Below, piece after piece: positions 49,102 to 61,018 of a DNA stretch of 64,000 nt. This DNA is from Dillenia suffruticosa (taxonomy: Eukaryota > Streptophyta > Magnoliopsida > Dilleniales > Dilleniaceae): assembly GCA_033439265.1 (NCBI GenBank), contig JAVTVX010000016.1:3852501-3916500 (forward strand), written 5' to 3'. The translations under genes and the position numbers were made by a program. Below the pieces are notes generated by a model. It was given only the letters and a program-made list of their open reading frames with translations. It made no database searches and was not told the origin of the DNA. Positions within the stretch are counted from its first letter, which is position 1; every line of letters starts with the position of its first letter.

Positions 49102-50923
49102 TGTTAAAAATATGAGTCTCAAGAACAAGGGGTTGTCCCATACAAGAGCAAAATCCTAACTCTTTCGAACCCGAGCATCCATCCACTGCATGTCCTTCAA
49201 AGGATCGGAAATCAAGTTTATCATGAACTTAGTTTAGTGGAATGTGACGCTAGATTTTTTAATCAAGTTTTTAAGTTCGACTCGTGTTTTGGGTCACTGC
49301 AAGTCTTGAACTGAATTAATTAGAGTATAGTTTCAAATACCGGTTAGTATAGTACAAAAATAACAAATAAGCTCTCTTGGAGGCCCAGTCTATCCCATAA
49401 AGGAGTCCAAACAAAGGTTCAAGAATGAGCAGCACTCTAGCCCAGAAGAATATTGTGGGTTTTGGCCCAAACTAGCCAAAAACTAGGCCTGTAACAAGTC
49501 ATGCTCAGCCCAAAGAGAATCCTTTCCGGAGGTCCAAAATAAAGCTCTCTGTGAGGTCCAATCTAACCCACAAGAGAGCCTAAGGCCCAAGAAAGAGCAG
49601 CAAACTGAGTTAAGATAAGTTAGATGTTCTGGCCCAGAAAAGCATCCTAGTCTTGCCCTACTCTAACCAGAACCCAGACCCAACAATAAACTATGTCAAG
49701 AGAAGTTCGGGCCAAGATCTTAGGCAATTCTATGTTCAGGAATGAAACTCAATTAGAAGCACAATCTAACCCACAAAAGGAAAGTGGTCGAGGTCCCCAA
49801 GGGGACAGCTTAGTAGTCACAGTCCCTCTCCCCTAATTCGGTGATTTCAGGTTCAAATGTCAGTGTAACAAAAAAAAAGGTGGTCGAGGAAATGTCTTGG
49901 GTTTTGGCCCAATCTGGCCTTAGCCAAAGCTGAAGCCAAGTTCAAGCCCTCCAATATCCAAGAAAATGAAACTCTATTAGAGGCCCAATCTAGTCTGCAA
50001 GTGAACCCAAAAGTTGGTCTAGGAAGAAACCCAGAGAGTAGTCTAAAAGTGGAGGGAAATCAAGCACACTATCTTGATCCAAAACCCTAACAAGTTCAAG
50101 CAATATTCAAACTCTTCAAAGCCAATATGAAGCTTAAAAATGGCCCGATCCAAATCCAAAAAGATGTACAAAATTAGGTTCAAAGGATGAAACAAGACAA
50201 TCTAAAAAGTTTTGGATTTCTAGTCTAATCGGGCTAGAAAATCAGAATAAATTTTAGGATAAATTTAGAGCCAACCCAATGGCTTTCCTAGCTATTGGGC
50301 CCAAGTCCTCAGCTAGAAAGAAGGGAAACTTTCCCTCCTTTCCTAGCCTCCAACGGCTATATTTATGGCCATTGAAGACAACCCCAACAACTTTTCCACT
50401 CCCCTGTGCTACTCTCTTAACTCTGTAAATACTCCCTCCTCGATTTGTAAGGGTTGAAGTCCTACTGCTATAAGGCATGAAGATCCATAATTTTAAAGAG
50501 ATAGAGAAGAGCAAAATTTAGTGAAAAAAGTACAGCATGAGTGGAACAATGGAGGGTAAATGGACAAGAGACCCTTTCCCTCTCAAAATTGAGTGAAAAA
50601 AAAAGTGTAGTATGAGTGGAACAATAGAGGGTAAATTGACAAGTGATCATTTTCCTCTCAAAATCCCTTACCACACATTCTTTTGGGCACTAACCTACAT
50701 ATATTTTGGGATAATACTCCCAACTTTATGTGGGAGCAATCATCTCCATAACTCCTCTCTACTCCTAATGATATCGGCAAGTTGGGTTTGAAATCCTTCA
50801 CTTATCTTTGTAAATTTTTTTTTCATATATAAGAGAATACTTTCTCTTTTCATTTTGCTTCATTGTCCATTTTTCTTTCCTTTCTGCGTACTGATGTTAG
50901 TATCAAAGTTTAATTTTTCAACA
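49102..50923 (+). repeat. Left LTR (non-autonomous element)
   Basis: Confirmed against 51558-52095 over its first 670 bp; the remainder is inferred up to the PBS. A TATA-like GGCTATATTTATGGCC lies at 50354-50369. It carries a SINE insertion at 49794-49879. Plus-strand sequence is rich in GGCCCAA motifs. Confidence 0.75.
49794..49879 (+). mobile_element. Small tRNA-derived SINE with 10-bp target duplication
   Basis: Flanked by GTGGTCGAGG at 49784-49793 and 49880-49889. The 86-bp body has A-box-like ACAGCTTAGTAGTCAC and B-box-like GGTTCAAATGTC and ends in A9. The right LTR of the host element does not carry it. Confidence 0.8.
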
Positions 50924-51557
50924 TGGTATCAAAACAAGTCTTCTCCTATCTATTTTCATGAGCAACCAATGGCAATAGCAGGTTAGACCTATCCTAAGAT
51001 ACCCAAAAGTGAGGGCAATCTTCCTCAAAATCAGTTAGAAAAGGATCATTCATATTGGCTTTTAAAGGCATTCTGGAACATACTTTGTTTTCTGGACTAG
51101 CTTAGTTTTTTCCATCCTACTTTCCTGCTTTCATCAATGCATAAACCAGTGACAAGAAGGTGCACAACAAGTGGTCAGAAAAGGGGCCAACCTTACCCAT
51201 CTTATGGCCATAAAACATAGCTCTAAACTTGGCTGTCGAAAGTCTCTTTGAAGTTACTCAAAGAAATGAAAAACTTCAAGAACAATCGAGCTCTTGCGAG
51301 CTCTAGAAGCTACTGCCCAATCTAGCTGGAATCCTCAAGAGCAATCAAGCATGTGCTTTGGTTTTAAATGCATGTTAAAAGCAACTTAAGAGAGTAATCT
51401 CCCAATCGATTGAGTCATTAGTGTGGAATCTTGCATCTTGTCCTCATCAAGATAGGAAGTTTGGAGCAAGGGGGAGGAATCCAATTTTTTATGCATGAGA
51501 GTGAAAATTCTCTTCAATCTTTGGCTCCAAGGAATACCTTTCGCCAAAATTGAGGAG

Positions 51558-52105
51558 TGTTAGAAGTATGAACCTCAAGAGTAAGGGACTATCTAGCACA
51601 AGAGTATAATCCTCACTCATGTGCTGGAAGCCCCTGCATCCATCCAGAACATACCCTTCAGAGGATTAGTAATCAAGGTTTTCAAGAACTAAAAAAATGC
51701 TATCTTGAAGGCCCAATCTAGCCCATAAGAGTGCCCAAACAAAGGCCCAAGAAGGAGCATTATTTTGGCCTAGAAGAATGCTATAGGCTTCTGGTCCAAT
51801 TTGGCCAAAGCTCAGGCTAGCAACAAACTATGCTCAACCCAAAGAACATATTCTCCAAAGGTCCAAAATCAAGTTCTCTTGGAGGTCCAATCTACCCCAC
51901 TAGAGAGATCAAGTGGGCCCAAGGAAAAGCAACAAATTGAGCTAGGAAAGGCCAGATGTTTTGGCCTAGGAAAGCATGCTAAATTTTGGCCCAATTTGAC
52001 TAAAACCCAGGTCCAGCCGCAGGCCATGTCAAGCCAAGTTCAGGTTAAGATCTCAAGTAGGTCCAGGAATGAAGGTCAACTAGAGGTTTAAGTTAAGTCC
52101 ATATG
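51558..52105 (+). repeat. Right LTR, truncated
   Basis: About 540 bp align to 49102-49780, without the SINE. Cut off by the start of the LINE 5' region at about 52105. Confidence 0.75.
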
Positions 52106-52309
52106 AGCAATTATTTCTACTCAATTTTTAGCTTATATATGTATACCAAAACTTATAATTATAAAACTTTATTTCTCTGGCCATCTCCCTCACCCACTTA
52201 GTCTCTTAGAAACATATAACATTAAAACTCTATATAGTCATTATTTCTCTTATCTTCCCTAACTTACTAGTTAAGAATACTCCAAATGGTTAGGCATACT
52301 TGTTCACAT

Positions 52310-52860
52310 AAATATGAGAACATTTACTTACTTGACACTACATCCGGGGAACATTGTGGCATGTTGCTTCCGGACGACACCCTAGAAACCCTTGTTATCT
52401 TGTCACTACATTTGGGATTTGGTGCAGTGTGTTGCTGAGAATGGAGCGCAATTTTCAATTTTAATCTTTCGTGGTATTGACAAATTACTGCCACCCTCCT
52501 CTTTTATCTGAATAGGAAACCTTGCCTACCTGACACCATATCCAGAAAGCAACATGGCACATCGCTTCTGAGCAACGCCTTGGAGGCTTAACTTGTCACT
52601 ATACTCAAGATCCGGTGTAGTGTGTCGTTAAGAGGGAACGCCCCAAAATTTTTTTAGTTTGATCTCTCATGGTATTGGCAAAAGTTTTACATTCTAGAGG
52701 CTCTAGCTAACTTGTCACTACACTCGGGATATGGTGTAGTGTGTCGTTAAGAAAGAAGTGTCCTAACAAATTTTCTATTTTGGTCTCTCATGATATTGAC
52801 GAAAGGATTACATTGGCTGTCAACTTAGTGCAATCCTCTTTTACTTGAGTTTGGAACAAG
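52310..52860 (-). repeat. LINE 5' monomers, copy A
   Basis: Units of about 170-220 bp with the recurring blocks CTTGTCACTACA, GGTGCAGTGTGT / GGTGTAGTGTGTCG and GGTATTGACAAA-like. Two near-full units and one shorter unit. Confidence 0.7.
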
Positions 52861-52893
52861 TAGTATTAAAAAACACAAGTGGAGTTGAAACAA

Positions 52894-52967
52894 TGGCCCA
52901 TACAAGTTTCAAATCTGCGACCGTCACGTTATTAGCACAATGTTTTAACGAACTGAACTAATAGGCC
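52894..52967 (-). pseudogene. tRNA-Ile(AAU)-like pseudogene, copy A
   Basis: 74 nt on the minus strand. The acceptor arms GGCCTAT and ATGGGCC still pair. The anticodon loop CTAATAA gives AAU. The D loop (GTTCGTTAAAAC) and T loop (TTTGAAA for TTCGAGA) are mutated, spoiling the B box. A degenerate tRNA-Ile gene or tRNA-derived head. Confidence 0.75.
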
Positions 52968-53439
52968 AATTCACTCCAATATAGGCTAATTAGAAAATGT
53001 CAATTTAGCTAACTAGAAAATGTTCCAGTGAGGTCCAATGAATTTATGTGTACATTACATAAATAGTATTCACCAAGAAATTCTCATACTAAAAAAAGAA
53101 AAAAAATGCATGCCTTAGTGAGGATAATAGTTTCTGTTGAGCTTGGCTCGTTGAATGTGTGAAACCATGCCAAGCATAGGGAAAGTAAGTCTGACTCAAA
53201 ACATGCTATAGAGCCGGACATTGTTTAGTATATGACTTATGTCCATTAATTATAACAATAAGTAATGTCATGAATAGAGAATTCCGGTAATTAATAATAG
53301 GATCAATGTCTAGTTGATTAAGTTCTTGACACTTATTTATAACAATAGATAATGTCATTTCTATCTAAATTCTTCTGTTGAATTAGATTATTGACACTTA
53401 TATCTTTATAAATAAATTACATTCGACTTTTTAACAATT

Positions 53440-55950
53440 TACTCTAACATTTTATTAAATCTCTTATTAACCGGTGCATCTTTGAAACTTCATTACACAT
53501 GTCCAAACTACATTATAGATATTCTCTCATTTTATCTACAACTGAATTTATATCTTATATAATGCGTATCTTTTTATTTTTAATTCTATCTTTTTTAGTT
53601 TTACTATACGGTTATCTGAATATTTTTATTTCATTTATAACCATTTTATACTTTTGTTGTTTTTTAATGGATGAATATTCGATATTATACAATAATATAA
53701 ATATTATTATAGTTTTATAAAATTTTTTCTTCAATTACAATAACATCGTACAATTGTAAAGAACTCTAAATGCAATTGTACATTTCATTCATCCCACTTG
53801 GATTCTATACTATATTTCATTCAACCCACTTGGATTCTATAATTCATATCTCTATCTATATTATCATCATTTTGAATAATAGACCCATTCACTCTTTGAT
53901 ACGTTGTGTATCTTTAACTTAATCATTTTTTTATCATTTTGATAATTACCATAAACATACATCTCATATATTTAGTTTTTGATCAATTCAATTTAAATTT
54001 TCTAAATTTTAGTATATTTCTCCATGACTCTAATTTATGATGTTTCATTTTAGATACTTTTTGTAATTTTATCTATCATTATTGTAAAAAGGATAACACT
54101 TAATGTTGAATTTTGGTAAACCCCAATGTTAATTAGGAAACTATTATTTAAACCTCTGCAAATTCTTATATTGATAACAATTCTCTTATTCTTCTCTTTG
54201 ATTAGACCAATGTATTTCAAGTAGATATCTCGCTCACTATATTATATATCTGAGAATCGTATCATATGTTTTTTTTACGTCAATAAATGGTATATGCAAA
54301 TCTTTCTTTTGTATATTAAAGGTCTCTATCAAATGTTTGAGTACGTGAATGATTTCGGTGATACATCATCCTAATATAAATTTAATTTGATTTTGAAACA
54401 CATTTACCTCCAATTTTAATATATACTCCATCAATCTCTCCCACAATTTCATAATATGAATAATAAGTTTAATTTCTTTGTAATTGAAACAATGTTGTTC
54501 ATTTCTTTTATTCTTATATAGTGGTACAACTATACTCTCCCACTATATTTGGAATATTCTCTTAATTTGTCCAATTTTGTTAAATAAGTCCATCAATACT
54601 CTTATTTCTACTTCACCAAAATACTTCTACCCCTCATTAGGGATTCCATCATGTCTTACGGTTTTACTATTCTTTATTTTCTTTAAGATCTCCCTTATTA
54701 CGTAAAAACAAATTTTATATTTAAATCTCTATTGATATCCTATATAGATATCGTGATATCGTTAATATCTCTTTTACTCTTAATGTTAAAGAAATTATTA
54801 AAATAATCATTTCGATACTTTTTTATGATCTTATTCCTTAGAAGAATACTATTAGTTTCACTCTTAATATATCTAATACCGTTTAAATTTTTTCCCTTTC
54901 TATCTCTTAGTTTGACAATTCTATATAACTCTTTTTCTCCATCCTTAATTTCTATTTTTTATATAATTTGTTATACATCTAATTTTTTTATTCATATAAT
55001 AGTTTGAATTTGTTCATTCAACCACTATAACTTCTTACTTATTGGTGCTCGCCCTCTAAATATGCCAAAACCCCTCATTACCAAAATTTTTAATATTATT
55101 AGATATTTGTACTCACATGATTTTCGAATCATCATTAGTAAATTAATTTGTCTCAAATTGTTGCCACCTTTTTCTCTTTTAGCTTTCATCATTTAATTAT
55201 TCTTTTACCTTTTAGCCATACGCACGTATAAAACTAAAAGTCTATATTGAGTTATTACATTCTTTCTTGACAATCCCTACAGATCATTCTATCACCCCTC
55301 ATTATAAGTTAGAAATCTATTTGCTTGGCATCAACTAACTTCTGTATATAATAATATGTGACTCTCTTTTCTTAAAAAAATGTATTTATGAGTATCAAAT
55401 CAAATGTTGTAATAAACTCTAAAATGATACCCTGACCTCGTTCCACTAAAAAAATCAAAGTTTTCATGTACTATTTCAAAAACCTCATTATTCTCATCTA
55501 TATGTCCATTTAAATCTCCTCCAATAAATAATTTGTCCTCACTAGGCATGATTTGTGTAAATTAATCTAGATCCTCTTAGAACTGTTATTTACTAATTGC
55601 ATATACATCTTTTTAGGGTGCATAATACTGATTATATTAATTACGTTTTTTTCACTAACTAATTTGACAAACAAAATTCTATTTCCCTTTCTTATGATCT
55701 CCACTATATTTTCCTGTAAGTTCTTATATACAATTATTTCTACCTCTAATCTTAATTCTATCGTTATTTGTATACCAAAATTTATAGTTACAAGATTTTA
55801 CTTCTTTAACCATCTCCCCCATCCACTTAGCTACTTAGATACATATAATATTAATCATATGTTTCGTCATTACTTCTTCTATCTTACTTAACTTACCGAT
55901 TAAGAATCCTATATTTCAAGTGGCTAGATATGCACATTCACATAAATATG
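53440..55950 (-). mobile_element. RTE LINE with endonuclease and RT, decayed
   Basis: The longest LINE here. On the minus strand: endonuclease start (CNYKFWYTNNDR, near 55760-55800), FVKLVSEKNVINIIS (about 55610-55660), GGDLNGHIDENNEV (about 55490-55530, read across frames), linker and RT blocks matching the other copies, then KTKKDRIKNKK (about 53560-53600). Full of stops. Its 5' region continues to about 57320. Confidence 0.8.
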
Positions 55951-56442
55951 GGAACTCTTGCCTACTTGACATCACATCTAGACAGTGATGTGGCGCGTTG
56001 CTTTTGGACGATACCCTAGAAGCCCTTGCTTATTTGTCATCACACTTGGGATTCGGTGCAGTGTGTTGTTGAGAAGGAAACGCAACAATGGATTTTCTAT
56101 TTTGGTCTCTCATAATATTGATAAAAGTTTTATACTAATTGTCAATTTATTGCAACCCTTTTCTTTACCCAACTGGGAACTCTTGCCTATCTGACACCAC
56201 ATCCAAGCAATAATGTGGCGTGTCGCTTTCGGGCGATCCTCTAGAGGCTCTTGTCAACTTGGCACTACACTAGGGATCTGGTGCAGTGCGTCGCTAGGAA
56301 GGGAATGTTTCAATAAATTTTTTATTTTGATCCCTCATGGTATTGACAAAAGTTTTATACTGATTGTCAACCTATTGTAATTCTCCTCCTTTACTATAGT
56401 TTAGAATTAGTAGTATTAAAAAAAAGGTGAAATTGAAAACAA

Positions 56443-56516
56443 TGGCCCATGTAGGTCTTGCACCTGCAACCTTTACGTTATTAGCACAACATTCTAACCA
56501 ACTAAGCTAATCAACC
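56443..56516 (-). pseudogene. tRNA-Ile(AAU)-like pseudogene, copy B
   Basis: 74 nt on the minus strand. The D arm TTAGCTTAGTTGGTTAGAAT is close to the eukaryotic A box. Anticodon loop CTAATAA. The T arm keeps GCAGG but its loop is TGCAAGA instead of TTCGAGA, and the acceptor stem has one mismatch and two G-U pairs. Probably not functional. Confidence 0.75.
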
Positions 56517-56772
56517 AATTCAATCTATTAAATAATAATAATAATAATAATTTACCAACCGTTTAAAAAAAAAAAAGCTAATAAGAAAATGTCCCCTATA
56601 AGTGTGGTCCAATTAGTTTATGTGTACATTACATCAATAATATTCACCAAGAAATTCTCATATTAAAAAAAGAAAAAAAATGCATGCCTTTAGTTAGGTT
56701 TAAAGGATACTAGTTTTGCCGACTTTTGTTAGTTGAATGTGCAAATTTGTGCCAAGCAGATGAAAAGTAGGT

Positions 56773-57187
56773 TGTTACAAATGTAATTTCCAAGCTACTG
56801 TCAAGTCTACTGTCCTTTCTATTAAACACTGAAGACTGAAAACTCGACAGTTGTAGCTAGGCAACTAGTGATGGAAAGCGGACTGCAGTGATTGACTTGC
56901 TGGAGGAGAGTGGACGACTTGGGAAAAGATAAGAAGGCATCTAAGGAGAGAGAAGAAATAGAGAGAGAAGGAGAAATACAGAGAGAGAAGAAGAGAAGGA
57001 GAGAGAGCAGAAGAGATGAAGAGCTGCATTCCATTCCTTCCTCGACCTATCTCAGGTACAGCTTTTATACTAATCTCCTTATTGAACTAAGTAACTGCTG
57101 ACAATTAGTTGGTTAGGGATTTCAACCAACCTAACAATTACAACTGTTATTTCCTTTTTTAGTTAGAGTTGTAATAGGGTTGTTACA
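56773..57187. mobile_element. Solo LTR with TAGGT target duplication
   Basis: 415 bp, TGTTACAA...TTGTTACA, flanked by TAGGT at 56768-56772 and 57188-57192. The homologous position in copy A (about 53180) is an uninterrupted AAAGTAAGTCTGAC, the empty site. The interior has a GA-rich tract (56930-57020). No coding content, so a solo LTR or TRIM. Confidence 0.8.
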
Positions 57188-58689
57188 TAGGTCTGACTCA
57201 TAACATGCCATGGAGCGAGATATTGTTTAGCATATGACATCCGTCCATTAATTATAACAATAAGCAATATTATGAATAGAGAATTCTAATTATTAATAAT
57301 AGGATCAATGTCCAGCTGTTTAAGTAGCTGTTGAATACCGATACATTTTAAATAAAATTTTAAATTTGAATTTTGTTTATAGAAAAAATATATGTCATAA
57401 GAGTTTTGTCTTTTTAGGAATAAATCCAATTTAAATCAAATTTAATTAAATTCAACGTAATTATCAAATATTGATGATTTATATATAAAAAATTAATAGT
57501 TGGGATAAATCCACCTAGGGTGTGTTTGGTTCAATTCTTAGAATTGGAATTGGAATCGAAATCATAAATTCTGGAATTTGAATGGATAGAATCTTCCAAA
57601 TTCATTAGTTTTGATTTAGTACACTAGAATGGGTAACATCATCATATCTGGTGTTTGGTTGATTGATTTTTTTGGAATGAGAATTTTTGATTTTCCAATT
57701 TTATCCCTACTCTAATATATAATAAAAAAATTAATAACTTAAAATAAACTTTTTAAAAATATTGTATGAAATTAATTTAACTTGAGAAAAATAATTATTT
57801 AAACAAGATCTACAATTTTGAGTTTGAAAGATTGCCATCAAAAATTAAAAAAAAAAATACATATTAATTTTGATATGCAATTTTTGTTTTTCAATTTTAT
57901 CCTTTTCAAAGATTAAAAAAAAATGGTGCTCTAACTTAATAATAAAAATTTAGTTGTTCAGATTTTCCTATACATATTATATTATTTTCTAAACTACATA
58001 TTATATTTTTTCACTTGTTTAGTTTTTCATATATATATATATATGAAGTCTTGAATTCGAAATTTTAGAAAAAAAAAAACTTTGTATTAAAATTTATCTT
58101 GTAAAATTAATCAAGATTTTTCTTTTTAAACAATTAAATAATTACAAAAGTTAAAAAAAATCATTAATCATAATTAAATAACTACAGAAGTCACAAAATA
58201 TTTCATTACTCATAAGATAATATCTTATAAAAGTTTGGATAGTTACAACTAACAAGTAATAACTTATATAATGTTTTAAAGATACAATAACTAGCATAGT
58301 GTTTTAGAAATTAGCTAAAGAGTAGAAAAGACTAAGAACATATTTCTTTCTCATCTCAGTAAAGTAGGTAAAAAAATATAGTGAGTTTGGAAGGTTCAGC
58401 TCCAATGATGTCGTCCACTTTAAATACCTCTCCACTTGGTAGTCCAAGTTGCATCAACTCATCAACTCATCAACTCATCAACCAACGCATTGCACCTTTC
58501 TAAGGCCAACTATTCAATTTTATCATCATTTGCAATATGACTCGGAGGTGATGCTTTTTTTTTTTTTTTGTTTACTTTCTTGAATTTTTAGTACTTGCTG
58601 AAGTAGATTGTGTTCCTTATGCAACTAAATTTTCTTCTCCAATCTTATCGTCGTACTTAAATCTTCATCAACAATAACATTTTCCTCTT

Positions 58690-58935
58690 CTTTCTCCATG
58701 TTCCGGCCAGCATCCACATAGCCCTTGACAAAAGCTCTAGCTGTTCTATCTTTTTCATACACTATTTCAAGATCACCAAATGTGGAGAAATTTGTTTTTC
58801 AAATGTAGGAAGTTTACGAATTATTATTCTGTGCAACTTGCTCATGTAGTTTATTTTTGGATTCTCCATCTGTTTTCCACAAAGGATCACAAGCTAACTC
58901 TTGCAAAGCTTCAATCAATAACTTCACCTCCAAAT
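58690..58935 (-). pseudogene. Harbinger Myb/SANT-like protein fragment
   Basis: Minus-strand translation gives LIEALQELACDPLWKTDG, then after a stop and frame break FGDLEIVYEKDRTARAFVKG. These are hallmarks of the plant Harbinger accessory DNA-binding protein. The middle of the domain is deleted. Confidence 0.75.
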
Positions 58936-59428
58936 CAATCCACAAACATTTGTTATTTCCTCGCCCGCATGTATTTTCATCATTCTCGACCCTATCATTG
59001 AAATGTTATTTGTGATAAAAATAAGCCCAACATAGCAAATTAATGATAATAGGATAATTTAAATTTCATAAAAAAAAAACCATACAAATAATTTAAAACA
59101 AATATAACATATTGTTATAATATAAAAAAAAATTAATCATACATTACAAATTCATAACGAACTCCATCTAGGAAATACATCAAATAGTTTAAAACATATT
59201 TCTTCTATAGAAGATAATCTAACTTGTTTAAAAGATATTCTAACTTATTTAAAAAATCAGAAATAAGAAAAAATATTTTAGTCAAACATACTCTTAACTT
59301 ATTAAAAATATTAGCATAAAGTACCTTAAAATATTTCAATTTGCCATCTCTGCACTTATCGGTAATAGGTTTAGGTATCTCAAACAGCAGTCATGTAGTC
59401 TTAATATTGCTAGAAGACAATGATTAAA

Positions 59429-59629
59429 TTAATGACTAACTATTTCTCCACTTCGCAAAAATGTAAGTCCGATTGTTCTATTCTTTTTGTGGTGAGCCAA
59501 AGGGTACATGAAGATGGCAACAATTTCTTCTAAACTCTTGTTTCTTATAGGTTTTAAACCCCAAAATCTGTAACCATGGTCTAGAATCTCTGAAATGTCT
59601 GTCCATCCATACGAAGTATAATAATACAA
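59429..59629 (-). pseudogene. Harbinger transposase N-terminal fragment
   Basis: It contains the block SLEEIVAIFMYPLAHHKKNR followed by FLRSGEIVS, the helix-turn-helix region preceding the DDE nuclease in plant PIF/Harbinger transposases. The catalytic domain is absent downstream. Confidence 0.8.
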
Positions 59630-61018
59630 TGAGTATCAATGCTATGCATTGCCACACTATGAAGGCCACAGTAAAAATCGTAAACATTGCAAACATAATC
59701 TGAATATTGCGTATTATCTTTTGTCTACCGGTCGTAATAGGAAGACATGTCATCTCTCTACAATGAAATATTATAAAGTTGAGTAACTATCGATTACAAG
59801 CCTAATTAATCCCAATTAAAAAAAGAAAAGAAAAAAACTTAACATATGAAACTTTGAACAATAATTTTAGTCTAATAAATTTGTAGTGGTTACTTGGTGC
59901 ATTTACAAGAAATAATGAAGAAGAAAATTTTGATAAGGAAAAAAAAAACCAAAATTACAAAATTAAAATAATATCAAAATTTGGCAACCACAGAATCCAG
60001 CAATCAAACCCCATATTACATCCACAAAAATAATATCAAAATTAAAAATTTGATAAGAAAAGAATTACTTTTTATTCAAAAATTAAAAGGAGAGAACAAT
60101 ATCAACGCCAACACTCATAAGAATGATTCAACACTCTAGATAAGAATAAATATCAGAAAAAAGAAAAATTTTAACCCAAATATGAATAAAAACAAAATTA
60201 AAATTAAAATACATGTATCAATGTTGATACTAATCATGCATCTAGATAATAATGGATATCAAAAAACGAAAAATCTTAATTCAAATATGAATCAAAACAA
60301 AATCGAAATCATTATACAGATGTGCATAACAAATTAAATAAGAAACCCTATTATAGTGAGAAATCCTATTTATTTGCACTTGTATTAACATATGAGTATT
60401 ACGGTAGGAAACCCTATTTGTAATGATTTTTTTAATAAAAGTAAATCAAAAAATAACAAATTCAAGATAAAATTAACAAATAAAAAATTTGATAACAATA
60501 CATTTCAAAACCCTAATAATAGCAATGAGAGGGATAGAAAGCACAAAAGAAAGAAGACGAAATATTAAATTTTGAATTTTTTGGGGTTCGCAAAATCATA
60601 GAGAGAGTTATTTTACTGGATGAAGATATAGAGACAAAAAAATTTTGTTTTTTATTTTGGTGCTGACAAAAAAATTCTCGGATAAATAGAGTTATTTTAC
60701 TAGATTTTATCAAAGACGATGGACTTATTTGACCATTTGAAACTCTAACTTGAGGGGGGAGAGATGGAGAGAGAGCGGAGAATGTGAAAAGACGGAGGAA
60801 GTGTGGAGAGTGGTGAGTAATCAATAGTATTAGAAAATAAAATATTTATTTGAGAGTCAGATGTGTGTTTTGAACGAAACCACTTATTTATTTGGATTTC
60901 TTGAATTTTTATATTTTTAGAATTGATTTCAAAATTTCTATTTCATAGTGTTAATCCAAACACCAATTTTGAATTTCATTTCTATTTCTCATTTCCATAT
61001 GCTCTTACCAAACATCGG

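Larger units (their letters stand above)
49102..52105 (+). mobile_element. Non-autonomous LTR retrotransposon, right LTR truncated
   Basis: Left LTR about 49102-50923 (TGTTAAAAATATGAG...TTCAACA), a PBS TGGTATCAAAACAAG at 50924, an interior of only about 630 bp without pol, then the right LTR from 51558 (TGTTAGAAGTATGAAC). The right LTR aligns to the left one until about 52095, where LINE sequence takes over. The small interior makes it LARD/TRIM-like, depending on another element for enzymes. Confidence 0.75.
52105..53325 (-). mobile_element. RTE LINE 5' region, copy A (truncated)
   Basis: Homologous, in the same orientation, to about 55730-57320. From right to left on the minus strand it contains an outer end, a tRNA-Ile-like sequence, two to three monomers of about 220 bp and the beginning of the endonuclease, where it stops. 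It sits immediately beyond the 3' end of the LINE at 53440, head to tail. Confidence 0.7.
55730..57320 (-). repeat. RTE LINE 5' region, copy B
   Basis: Homologue of 52105-53325, but with a solo LTR inserted at 56773-57187. Contains two monomers (about 55951-56170 and 56172-56402) and a tRNA-Ile-like pseudogene. Confidence 0.7.
57518..61018 (-). mobile_element. PIF/Harbinger DNA transposon remnant
   Basis: The left end GGGTGTGTTTGGTT and the reverse complement of the right end CCGATGTTTGGTAAG are similar termini. The flanks are CTA and TTA, consistent with a degenerate 3-bp target duplication. The minus strand carries fragments of both Harbinger proteins: a transposase N-terminus at 59429-59629 and a Myb/SANT-like protein at about 58690-58935. 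The DDE catalytic region is not visible, so it is internally deleted. Confidence 0.75.
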
